From: Klebsiella pneumoniae
GTDB lineage: Bacteria; Myxococcota_A; UBA796; SXON01
Direction: 5' to 3'
Assembly: GCA_945861635.1 (NCBI GenBank)
Contig: CAMAWH010000032.1
Location: 1-56,972 of the forward strand
Length of the DNA: 56,972 nt
Shown: positions 9,392 to 17,168 of the stretch, piece after piece
How the letters are laid out: every line of letters starts with the position of its first letter
Numbering within the stretch: the first letter of the stretch is position 1
Made by a program: the position numbers and the translations under genes
Notes under the pieces: model-generated
Told to the model about the DNA's origin: nothing
The model's input: the letters and a program-made list of their open reading frames with translations, nothing else
The model's database searches: none

Positions 9392-12235
9392 TTAGGTCTT
9401 ACGATAGCGGATCAGCACGTGGACGTAGTTCTCTGCGGCGCCCGAGGTGCCAGCGTTGAGCGAAAGGGCCTCCCCAAACCCAAGGGACGTACTTTCGGAG
9501 GTGGCGGAGTCCGCGGGTCCGAGCGAGCCGCTGGCGCCGGGGTCGTCGAACGGGCAGCCGTCTCCGTTGTCGGTGTTCCACGTCGGGCCGTAGGCGTCAT
9601 CGTCGCAACCGGAACAGGAGCAGGAGCCGGTGCCATCGTGATCGGCGGCGTTGAGATACAGGTCCGTGTCGCAAAGGCCGCCCGTTTCGACGAGGCTGCC
9701 CGCCGTCATCGCGTACCCGCGCCCATCCTGCCAGCACTCTTCGTCACCGGTAGCCGCCACGGTCTCGGCGAAGGTCTCCACGCCATCGCCAACGCTGGCG
9801 TAGGACGCCCAACTCGCCGATGGCTGGTGGTGGATGAGGATGTCGGTGTACGGCAGGCGGTGCAGGGCGGCGCTTTTATAGTCGTGGTCCAGCGCGGCGA
9901 GGCTGCCGAACGTCGTGGTATTGACATCCCAATACCGTCGGTTGGTATAGGTCCACGTATCCACTGCATCATCACTCGCAACGACCGCCAGAGTCCACCC
10001 CCCGCCGTCGGTGGTCATGTCGCACCATACGTTCAACGCACCGCCGCCATCGGGGTCGATCCAGTATTCCCCGTCCCCTGTGGATGTGCCCGACGCGAGT
10101 ACATCGGCGCAGCTCGTTCCTGGGCACGCAGCCGCGCCGCCGTACGGACAACCGGCGACAGTGACGCTGGCGCTGTCGGAACCGCCCGTGTCCTCGCCAT
10201 CCTCGGCCGTCATGGAGCACGTCCAGAGTTGGCCCTCCGAGGTGTCCGCAAGGGGAACGGTGTCGCCGGTAAAAATGGACGTCTCGGCGTCGCTGTAGGC
10301 CACGCCATCGACCGTCCAACTCACCAGGTAGTCCATGATGTCGTTGTCCGCGTCCGATGCATCGACGCTGGCGGTGCAGACGAGATCATCGACGCCCTCC
10401 GCCGGCGACGCGGGATCGATGTCCACGGTCGGGGCGCCGGGGGCGGTGTTGATCGCCGTCGCCGTTGCCGTCGTTAGCGGCGCACCGTTGGCATCGCCGT
10501 CTGAGGGCGTAACGGTCAGCGTGATAGCGTCGTGTTTGGCAAAGGACGTGGCGCCATCAAGCGTGGAACCGGACCCGGCTGCAGACCCGTTGACAGTCCA
10601 CGCATAGCTCAAACTCACAAGGTCCCCGTCGAGATCGCTCGTGACCGTAGTCACGGTGAGAACGTCGTTCGTAGCCGGAGAAGTGCTGGAGAGCACGGCG
10701 GATGTCGCCTCCGGGGCGGTGTTCACGATCGTCCGGGTTGCTGAGCCCGCCGGACCATCAGCAAGGCCGTCGTTCGGCGTCACTTCCACCGTCCACACAT
10801 CGTCTCGCGTTGTCGATGCGGCCGGCAGCGTAGCGGTCGTGCTGGCCGTGGAGAGGACCCCGCCGAGGTACCACGCGTAGGCGTAGGTGACGGGATCGCC
10901 GTCGGGATCGATGCTCGGCGAGGTGATACTGGCGGTGAGATCGTCGTCCGTGTGCGGCCCGGAGGGAGACAACGTGATGACCGGCGCAGAGGGGAGGGCA
11001 TCGACCGTGACCACCACCCGATCACTCCCCGTGTGGGCGTCGGTGTCGGTTGCCGTGAGCGTCAACGTGTGGACGCCGGGCGAGAGCGTGGCGGTGAAAA
11101 GCGAGATGCCCGTACTATCCGCGGCGACGCTGGAGAAAACGCCATCGACATCGCTCTCCCAAACGAGCGTGAGCGTGTCCGGGGCATCTTCCTCATCCTG
11201 TACCGTCCCCTCGAAACGCGCTGCCGCGCCTTCGAACAGGATCTCTCCGTCTGCCGGGGCGACGATCAACACATCCGGCGAGCCGCTCGCGACGTAGACG
11301 ACGCTGTCCGCGCAGGTGGCGCCGCCGTCGTCGGTAATCGTGAGCGTGAGCACATGCGTGCCCGCCGAGAGCGCGCTGGTCGCGAGTGAAACGACGCCAC
11401 CACTGTCGGGAGCTCCCGTTCCAAGCGTGCCATCGTGGTCACTGGACCATTCGAACGCCAGCGCCTCGGAGGCGCTTTCCGCGTCGAGCGCGGTGCCCTC
11501 CAGCAAAAGCGAGTCGCCTTCGACGCCCGCTGCGCCGTCCGACGGCGAGGTAATTCCGCACGTTGGGGATGTATTCGGGGGGCCGACGGTGATGATGACG
11601 GTGTCAATCGCCGCTTTGCCCATCGTGTCATCGACCGTGAAGGTGATGTAGTGTTCGCCTTCGGTGAGCCCGGCGGCACCGCGGCTGTGGCCATCGGCAT
11701 CGACCGTCCGGCCGATCTCCAGCCCGCCATCGACCGACGACGACCACGATGCGGACAGCGTTTCCGCGACGTCCTCCGCGTCCGTGGCGCCGCCCGTGAA
11801 CTCGATCAGCGTTCCGAAGTAATAGTGACCCTCGGCGACCGGGCTCACGATCGCCGCTACGGGAGGCGTGTTCGGTACGACGGTGAGGCGGATCGAATCG
11901 TCCGCCGCGGCGCCCTCGGGGTCGAGCACCTCCAGCCGAATCGCGTCGCCGGAAAGGTCGGCCGTCCACTCGCACGCGGTCAGTCCACCGTCATCTGGCG
12001 GGGCCGCCTCGCACAGGACAGACTCCGCCGCGAACCAGGTTACGACGAGTTCGCCGGGATGGTCGTCCGGATCCGCAGCCGAGCCGCGTAGCGGCACCCG
12101 CTGGCCTTCGACGACGGTTGCGCCGGTTGCAGGGGAGAGGATCTCCGCCTCCGGCTTGCTGTCGAACTTGGTGACCGCAATGTCGGAGCACGCGGCGAGA
12201 ATCGGGAGCGTGAGCATCGTGGGTAGGAGGCGCAT
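9392..12235 (-). CDS. lipoprotein with Ig/PKD-like repeats and fibrinogen-like C-terminal domain
   Basis: A 947-residue lipoprotein with lipobox LAAC at residues 12-15. Residues 25-690 are Ig/PKD-like repeats of about 90-100 residues closely related to those of the lipoprotein at 1539-5534, including the same 'AEILSP..GATV.EG' and 'VGPPNTSPTCGITSP' phrases. The last 230 residues change to a Cys-rich domain beginning SCADVLASGTSTGDGEYWI and DPDGGGALNVWCDM, followed by TTDGGGWTLAV, the signature of fibrinogen/ficolin-type C-terminal domains. These usually bind carbohydrate or acetyl groups, so this may be a surface recognition protein. The repeats are shared with the first paralogue but the C-terminal module was exchanged. 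Confidence 0.85.
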   Translation of the reverse strand: MRLLPTMLTLPILAACSDIAVTKFDSKPEAEILSPATGATVVEGQRVPLRGSAADPDDHPGELVVTWFAAESVLCEAAPPDDGGLTACEWTADLSGDAIRLEVLDPEGAAADDSIRLTVVPNTPPVAAIVSPVAEGHYYFGTLIEFTGGATDAEDVAETLSASWSSSVDGGLEIGRTVDADGHSRGAAGLTEGEHYITFTVDDTMGKAAIDTVIITVGPPNTSPTCGITSPSDGAAGVEGDSLLLEGTALDAESASEALAFEWSSDHDGTLGTGAPDSGGVVSLATSALSAGTHVLTLTITDDGGATCADSVVYVASGSPDVLIVAPADGEILFEGAAARFEGTVQDEEDAPDTLTLVWESDVDGVFSSVAADSTGISLFTATLSPGVHTLTLTATDTDAHTGSDRVVVTVDALPSAPVITLSPSGPHTDDDLTASITSPSIDPDGDPVTYAYAWYLGGVLSTASTTATLPAASTTRDDVWTVEVTPNDGLADGPAGSATRTIVNTAPEATSAVLSSTSPATNDVLTVTTVTSDLDGDLVSLSYAWTVNGSAAGSGSTLDGATSFAKHDAITLTVTPSDGDANGAPLTTATATAINTAPGAPTVDIDPASPAEGVDDLVCTASVDASDADNDIMDYLVSWTVDGVAYSDAETSIFTGDTVPLADTSEGQLWTCSMTAEDGEDTGGSDSASVTVAGCPYGGAAACPGTSCADVLASGTSTGDGEYWIDPDGGGALNVWCDMTTDGGGWTLAVVASDDAVDTWTYTNRRYWDVNTTTFGSLAALDHDYKSAALHRLPYTDILIHHQPSASWASYASVGDGVETFAETVAATGDEECWQDGRGYAMTAGSLVETGGLCDTDLYLNAADHDGTGSCSCSGCDDDAYGPTWNTDNGDGCPFDDPGASGSLGPADSATSESTSLGFGEALSLNAGTSGAAENYVHVLIRYRKT

Positions 12236-12349
12236 GCGCGCCCTCTAGCGCGGTGCCCGTGCGCGGGCGCGGCGCGTACTGCGCGCGGGTACAGTATCGC
12301 CCGGTCCCGCCGCGCCCCCAAATCGTCCGCCCCGGAATACCTGCAACGC

Positions 12350-13027
12350 GTGCGCCACCTGACCCCCCTCGACCGCGCCCTCACGCCCGACGGCAGCGAA
12401 CTCGTGCTCTATCAGGCAGGCGCTGACTACCTCATCCGCGCGGGGGGCCGCGATCTGATGTCGAGCCGGACGCACGGGTCGGAGCAGGCAATGGCGCGCA
12501 TCGCGAGGACCGCCGCCACCCAGGCACGGGTCCTGATCGGCGGCCTCGGCATGGGTTGGACGTTGCGCGCCGCGCTGGAGGTCCTGCCGGAGGGCGGTCG
12601 CATCACCGTGGTCGAGTTGGTTCCCGAGGTGGTTCGCTGGAACGAGGGGCCGATGGGGGATCCTTCCGGGCATCCCATCCGCGACCCTCGCGTCGAGGTG
12701 CAGATCGGGGATGTCGCCGCCACGCTTTCCGCGGCGTCCGCCACCTGGGACGCGGTGCTGCTCGACGTCGACAACGGGCCGGAGGCGTTCACCCAGCCGG
12801 CCAACGACAGAATCTACAGTGTGGAGGGGCTCCGTCGCGCGCGGCGGACGGTGAAGCCCGGCGGGCGGCTTGCCGTGTGGTCCGCCTTCGACGTGGTCGA
12901 CTTTCCGCGGCGTCTGAAACTTGCCGGGTTCACGCCGGAGATTCACAAGGTGCGCGCCCACGATGGCAAGGGGGCGCGCCACGTCATCTACGTCGGCGTC
13001 AATCTACAGGTCCACGCCAAGTCGTAA
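12350..13027 (+). CDS. spermidine-synthase-like SAM-dependent enzyme
   Basis: A 225-residue Rossmann-fold protein with GTG start. Motif I is VLIGGLGMGWTLRAAL and the acidic residue ending strand 2 is in ITVVELVPEV; a further DAVLLDVDNGPEAF corresponds to the aspartate region of the spermidine synthase family. The length is shorter than SpeE (about 280) because the N-terminal beta-domain is reduced. It could be an aminopropyltransferase-like enzyme or a methyltransferase; the sequence alone does not decide. Its last 24 bp overlap the 3' end of the convergent FadL-like gene. Confidence 0.75.
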   Translation: MRHLTPLDRALTPDGSELVLYQAGADYLIRAGGRDLMSSRTHGSEQAMARIARTAATQARVLIGGLGMGWTLRAALEVLPEGGRITVVELVPEVVRWNEGPMGDPSGHPIRDPRVEVQIGDVAATLSAASATWDAVLLDVDNGPEAFTQPANDRIYSVEGLRRARRTVKPGGRLAVWSAFDVVDFPRRLKLAGFTPEIHKVRAHDGKGARHVIYVGVNLQVHAKS

Positions 13028-14434
13028 ACCAAATACGTTATTATTGGCTGCGTAGGTACCGTTTCCGCTGGCCGTGTAGGGCGCAACGGTCGTGAAGCGT
13101 TCGTCGACATAGTCACTGTCTTCCGGATCGCGTACGTCCCATCCGGAGTGCTTGATCGTCCGCGTGGTGAGGAAGTTCTTGGTGTACGCGAGGCCTACCG
13201 TGTACTTTTTCGCGAAGCGGTAGCGCGCCGACACGCACACTCCGTAAGCGTCGAAGTCGATATTCGTGGCGCTGACTGCGTAGTCCGGCACCGCGTATTG
13301 CTTGTAGCCCAGCCGCCCGCCCACCCAGAGGCCCTCGGTGACCCAATACCCGCCGTTCGCGCCGATGACCAATGAGTTCCATAGCCGCCGCGGCGCGTAA
13401 ATGGTGTCATCGACCTCCAACGCCAAACCGTCCTCCGCACCAATGGGATCGCCGTCCTTCGACGTCAGGCCGATCTTGGCATCGCCATCGGAGCCGCCGC
13501 AGCAGTCCTTCCACATGTAGTACTCGACGGTGGCGCCGACCTTCAGCTTGTCGTTGATTTGGGAAGCGGCGCCGACGCGAATCACCGGGGCCAGCGGCAT
13601 GCTGAACGCAAATTTGCCTTTGATGTCCACAGGGCCCGATCCTTCCGCAATGAAGTCCGGAGCATGCACGTTGGCGTCACCCGCTACGTCGATCACCCCC
13701 GCCGACGAGTAGCTGGCGCCGACCTGGAAGAGCTTCCAGCGGTCAACGAAGATGCCGGCGTTCCAGGCCGTGTGGGCGCCGCTGCCCTCGGCCGAGAGGA
13801 TCACGTCGTTGACGTACGCGTTCTCCTCTCCATCTCCGAAGCCCTTGCCCTCACTTCCGAGCGGGTCGGAGGCCTTGGTGAGCGAGACCTTGTCGAGGAC
13901 GTAGGAGAAGCCACCGCCGGCATGGAAGCCTTCGATGGGCGTAATCGCGATGGCCGGCATGAGCGCCACGGTGATGATCTGGGTTTTGATTCCGGCATAC
14001 CGGGTGCTTGCGCGGTACTTCGGCTCGTCCCCATCGTCGTGTTCCTTCTGCCACGCGGCTTCCTGACCCGAGTAATCCCCGCCGCCGACAAAGGAATCCG
14101 TAGCCGCGAAGCCGATGGCGCCCCACTTGAAGGGCTTCCAGGTGACGCCGACGAGGCCGACCGGAACCAAAACCTTCGCTTGCGAGGGCTCGTACTTCTC
14201 TCCTGTGTTCGGATCGATGCCGTCGTGGCGCGTAGACGTGTGCGTCACCTCAATCTGCGACAATTGCAGATCGAACATACCGTCCACGCCCTTGGACCCA
14301 CCCATCGCAGCCGGGTTGTAGTGGACGGCCGCCGGATCGGGCGTTGCCGGACCCGAATCCGGCGCGCCGATGGTGCCCGGCGCGGCGATGGGAGAGGCGA
14401 AGGACGGGCTGATCAGTGCAAAAAGGGCGAGCAT
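13004..14434 (-). CDS. FadL-like outer-membrane porin
   Basis: A 476-residue outer-membrane protein. The open frame reaches 15331, but the real start is ATG 14434, which begins a signal peptide (MLALFALISPSFA); the upstream part is an antisense shadow of the lipoprotein at 14528. The mature N-terminus carries PDPAAVHYNPAAMGG, matching the FadL family motif in which NPA precedes the hatch domain. The rest alternates in beta-strand pattern and ends with a terminal strand finishing LRLGVDL. FadL homologues take up hydrophobic substrates such as long-chain fatty acids. The 3' end overlaps the convergent methyltransferase-like gene by 24 bp. Confidence 0.85.
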   Translation of the reverse strand: MLALFALISPSFASPIAAPGTIGAPDSGPATPDPAAVHYNPAAMGGSKGVDGMFDLQLSQIEVTHTSTRHDGIDPNTGEKYEPSQAKVLVPVGLVGVTWKPFKWGAIGFAATDSFVGGGDYSGQEAAWQKEHDDGDEPKYRASTRYAGIKTQIITVALMPAIAITPIEGFHAGGGFSYVLDKVSLTKASDPLGSEGKGFGDGEENAYVNDVILSAEGSGAHTAWNAGIFVDRWKLFQVGASYSSAGVIDVAGDANVHAPDFIAEGSGPVDIKGKFAFSMPLAPVIRVGAASQINDKLKVGATVEYYMWKDCCGGSDGDAKIGLTSKDGDPIGAEDGLALEVDDTIYAPRRLWNSLVIGANGGYWVTEGLWVGGRLGYKQYAVPDYAVSATNIDFDAYGVCVSARYRFAKKYTVGLAYTKNFLTTRTIKHSGWDVRDPEDSDYVDERFTTVAPYTASGNGTYAANNNVFGLRLGVDL

Positions 14435-14527
14435 GCAGTACTCCGGGCGGCCCCGTATAGCACAGCGCGTTGACGTGTCGACCAGAACCGTGTATACGGC
14501 GCGCGCCATTTCAGGCGGAGACTTTCC

Positions 14528-15334
14528 ATGATTCGTGCACACCTGCCTCTCTCCTTCATCCTCTCCCTCGCTTTCGTCGGCTGTGACGGGCGCGCTACCG
14601 AAACGGGCTCCACGGAATCCGACGCGGACACCGACGCGGATGCGGACACGGATGCCGACGCCGACAACGGCTTTGGCGTTTCCGGCACCGCGATTGACCT
14701 CATGACCCGCACGCCCGCCGCTGTGGACCTCGGCGTCTCGATCGCCGACCCGACGGCTGCGCTGGGCGGCGGCGAGTTGACGATTCTCGGCAGCACGACG
14801 ACCGCGTCCGACGGCACGTGGGCGGTTACGGGCGTCAAGACGACGTCGACGCTGGGCCTGTTCATGCTCGTCACCGGCGGCACCAACATGAACACGGCAA
14901 CGGGCGTTGCCCTGGCCGACTATCAGGACCTTGCCAGTGACGAGATGCTGACGGCCAAGACGGCCTTCGTCATCTCCGACGCGTTCGCTGGCATCATCAA
15001 CCAGAGCGCCACCCCGCTCGGCTACACCAGCACGGTGCAGGTCGATGGCGTCCTGTTCATTCAGATCCGTGACGCGGCGGGCGCGCCCGTTTCCGGCGCC
15101 ACCGTGACCTGCGGTGATTGCGGTGCACCCATCTTCTACATGGGTGACGACACGACGCAGGGCCTGTTCATCACGGGCGGCGCCCCGAACGCGGCCACCG
15201 GCGCAGCCGGCCTCGCGGTCGTCCCGACCGGTCCGATCGCGACCTACGAGTCGGAAGCCGGCACCATGGCCGGAACGCAACTCTCGGGCACGCTGCCGGG
15301 CCTCGCCTCCTTCATCGGCATCACCGTCCAATAA
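14528..15334 (+). CDS. lipoprotein with Asp/Ala-rich linker
   Basis: A 268-residue lipoprotein: signal peptide MIRAHLPLSFILSLAFVGC with lipobox FVGC, then an acidic linker of DAD/DTD repeats (about residues 33-45), then a beta-rich domain. GGAG about 10 nt before ATG 14528 supports the start. The domain contains a carboxypeptidase-regulatory-like phrase (SGTAIDLMTRTPAAVDLGVSI) and a two-Cys CGDCG motif near residue 197. No enzyme motif is visible. It is divergent from the FadL-like gene (94 bp apart) and ends before a strong hairpin terminator. Confidence 0.75.
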   Translation: MIRAHLPLSFILSLAFVGCDGRATETGSTESDADTDADADTDADADNGFGVSGTAIDLMTRTPAAVDLGVSIADPTAALGGGELTILGSTTTASDGTWAVTGVKTTSTLGLFMLVTGGTNMNTATGVALADYQDLASDEMLTAKTAFVISDAFAGIINQSATPLGYTSTVQVDGVLFIQIRDAAGAPVSGATVTCGDCGAPIFYMGDDTTQGLFITGGAPNAATGAAGLAVVPTGPIATYESEAGTMAGTQLSGTLPGLASFIGITVQ

Positions 15335-15372
15335 AGGCGGATTGAACCTCGCAAGACGTTCACAGAGTCGCT

Positions 15373-15404
15373 CCCCGTCCGCAAGGACGGGGGGCGATTT
15401 CTGT
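15373..15404. terminator. hairpin terminator between convergent genes
   Basis: An 8-bp perfect GC stem (15373-15380 with 15385-15392), a GCAA tetraloop and a moderately T-rich tail on the plus strand sit between the lipoprotein (ends 15334) and ccdB (ends 15412). It probably ends the lipoprotein transcript and may act in both directions. Confidence 0.6.
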
Positions 15405-15411
15405 TTCCGGC

Positions 15412-15726
15412 CTACACGCCGGTGAGCAGAAAATCAATCGCGCTCATGATTTCTCCACGGTCGGCGGCCACGTTGCTTACCCGCTCTCCCAGCGCGGCTA
15501 CCGGAGCGCCAACGATGCCCGGAGTGTCCATGATCACGTCAACACCGGCGATGTGTAGCCGCGGCTGGAGGATACGCGCGGGCCGAGGGATGCCGCTTGC
15601 CAGACGCAGCGGTACGACGACGCGCGTGCGCAGGTGCGACAACAAGTCGGCCTGCACGTCGAGCAGGAACGGCGTGTCCGACGATGCGCGCGCGCTTGCG
15701 TTGTGGAATACGTCGTATCGAGCCAT
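15412..15726 (-). CDS. ccdB: CcdB-family toxin
   Basis: A 104-residue CcdB-like toxin. It begins MARYDVFHN, continues with LLDVQADLL and VVPLRL, and ends IMSAIDFLLTG, the same architecture as CcdB of plasmid F, which poisons DNA gyrase. The C-terminal Trp-Gly-Ile of F CcdB is replaced by FLLTGV, so the toxin-gyrase contact may differ. The ATG overlaps the stop of ccdA by one base (TGATG), giving translational coupling with antitoxin first. This module lies outside the cassette array, between core lipoprotein genes. Confidence 0.85.
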   Translation of the reverse strand: MARYDVFHNASARASSDTPFLLDVQADLLSHLRTRVVVPLRLASGIPRPARILQPRLHIAGVDVIMDTPGIVGAPVAALGERVSNVAADRGEIMSAIDFLLTGV

Positions 15727-15983
15727 CAGATGTTGCCGAACTGCGCCCCAAAGGTGCCTTCTTGATCTACGCGTGCGTTGTAGTCCTCAATCGCGCCGCG
15801 GTTTTCTGCGAGCCATTGTTGTTCACGAGCCGCAACGACCCGTGCGCACAACGCGGCTTCGAACGTGCTGGACAGCGGAATGCCAAGCGCGCGAGCCTCG
15901 GCGAGCAGCTCGACGTCAATCGTGACGTTTACCGGACGCCGGCCAGCCTGATGCACATGAGCGTGTGTGCGAGTCATGCGCAT
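15726..15983 (-). CDS. ccdA: CcdA-family antitoxin
   Basis: An 85-residue antitoxin with an N-terminal ribbon-helix-helix segment (RPVNVTIDVELLAEARALGI) and a C-terminal tail WLAENRGAIEDYNARVDQEG, as in CcdA proteins, where the disordered tail neutralises CcdB. It is first in a two-gene operon with ccdB, and the RHH part probably autoregulates the promoter in the 80-bp gap to the divergent gene at 16065. The first 15 residues are weakly conserved, so the start could be a few codons later (a second ATG is two codons in). Confidence 0.85.
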   Translation of the reverse strand: MRMTRTHAHVHQAGRRPVNVTIDVELLAEARALGIPLSSTFEAALCARVVAAREQQWLAENRGAIEDYNARVDQEGTFGAQFGNI

Positions 15984-16064
15984 ACCATATACGCGCCCGT
16001 CGTTCCGTCAAGCGACTCCTGCCACGTTTCCTTGGATCGTGTACACTCCCGTTACGGAGCCGCC

Positions 16065-17156
16065 ATGCGCACGTTCGCCCTTGCCTGCACCTTCCTTGCT
16101 GCCTGCGCACGGGAATCCGCCAAGCCGAGCAAGGCCGAACCGGATGACGCCGCCGCCGACTCGGCCGCCGACACCGACACGGAGGACACCGAACGGCGCG
16201 ACGCCGACAGCGACGGTTCCCCCGACAAGGAAGACTGTGCCGATGACAACGCCAGCATCTACCCAGGCGCCGTCGAGATCTGCGATGGCATGGACAACAA
16301 CTGCGACGGTCAGCGTGACGAGGACCTGCTCGTCAGCCGCTACCGCGATGAGGACGGGGATGGCTATGGCAATTCGACCACCCACGACCGCGTGTGCGCA
16401 GATCAGGCGGGTTGGGTCGAGGACGCGACCGACTGCGACGACGCCGACATCGCCGTCCACCCGGACGCCGCGGACCTGTGCAACAGCGCCGACGACGACT
16501 GTGACGGACTGATTGACGAGGACGCCAGCGGCACCATCTATCAGGACGTCGATGGCGACGGCTACGGCGATGACGACATGGTTGCCACCGGCTGTGAGGG
16601 CGGCATCTGGTCGTCCACCGGGGGAGACTGTGATGACGAGGACTCGGCCGTCAACCCCGCCGCTACGGAGATCTGCAACGCGCACGACGACGACTGTGAT
16701 GGCACGGCCGACAGCGCCAGCGTCTGCCCCTGCGACGTCCAGTATTGGCCGGACACCGAGCACCCGTACCTCTACTGCACCACGGCAACCGATTGGACGT
16801 CCGCCCAGAATGCGTGTGACAGCTACGGGTACGCGCTGGTGACCTTCGACAGCGCGGATGAGGGCTTGTGGGTTGAGTCGGTGGTGTACTCGTACACGGA
16901 CAACTACTGGTGGGTCGGGCACACTGACGCCGCGAGTGAGGGGAGCTGGGTCTGGGCCGACGGGTCCGCAGTGACCTACACCAACTGGTCAAGCGGGGAG
17001 CCGAACAACTCTCATGGGAGGGAGTGTTACGATTCTTCCGAAGAAGATTGCGCGATGATCAAGTGGTCGGGCGCATCGTGGAACGACTACCCGTGTGAGT
17101 GTACCAAGCCGTACTACGTCTGTGAGGGCGCATCCGAGCTGCGGCCGAATGAGTAG
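16065..17156 (+). CDS. lipoprotein with MopE-type repeats and C-type lectin domain
   Basis: A 363-residue lipoprotein. ATG 16065 follows GGAG, and the open frame upstream is not coding. The signal peptide ends in lipobox LAAC (about residue 14). After an Asp-rich linker come about four MopE-like putative metal-binding repeats (ICDGMDNNCDGQRDED, LCNSADDDCDGLIDED, ICNAHDDDCDGTAD), each pairing Cys with Asp clusters. From about residue 225 a C-type lectin fold begins (TTATDWTSAQNACDSYGYAL, WWVGH, TNWSSGEPNN, and WNDYPCECTKPYYVCEG). The GEPNN motif is typical of calcium-dependent sugar binding. A surface role in metal or glycan binding is likely. Confidence 0.85.
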   Translation: MRTFALACTFLAACARESAKPSKAEPDDAAADSAADTDTEDTERRDADSDGSPDKEDCADDNASIYPGAVEICDGMDNNCDGQRDEDLLVSRYRDEDGDGYGNSTTHDRVCADQAGWVEDATDCDDADIAVHPDAADLCNSADDDCDGLIDEDASGTIYQDVDGDGYGDDDMVATGCEGGIWSSTGGDCDDEDSAVNPAATEICNAHDDDCDGTADSASVCPCDVQYWPDTEHPYLYCTTATDWTSAQNACDSYGYALVTFDSADEGLWVESVVYSYTDNYWWVGHTDAASEGSWVWADGSAVTYTNWSSGEPNNSHGRECYDSSEEDCAMIKWSGASWNDYPCECTKPYYVCEGASELRPNE

Positions 17157-17168
17157 GTCCCGAAGCCC

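Noticed and set aside
13004..15331. Very long minus-strand ORF of 775 residues
   Set aside because: Only the part from 14434 is coding; the rest is antisense shadow of the lipoprotein at 14528.
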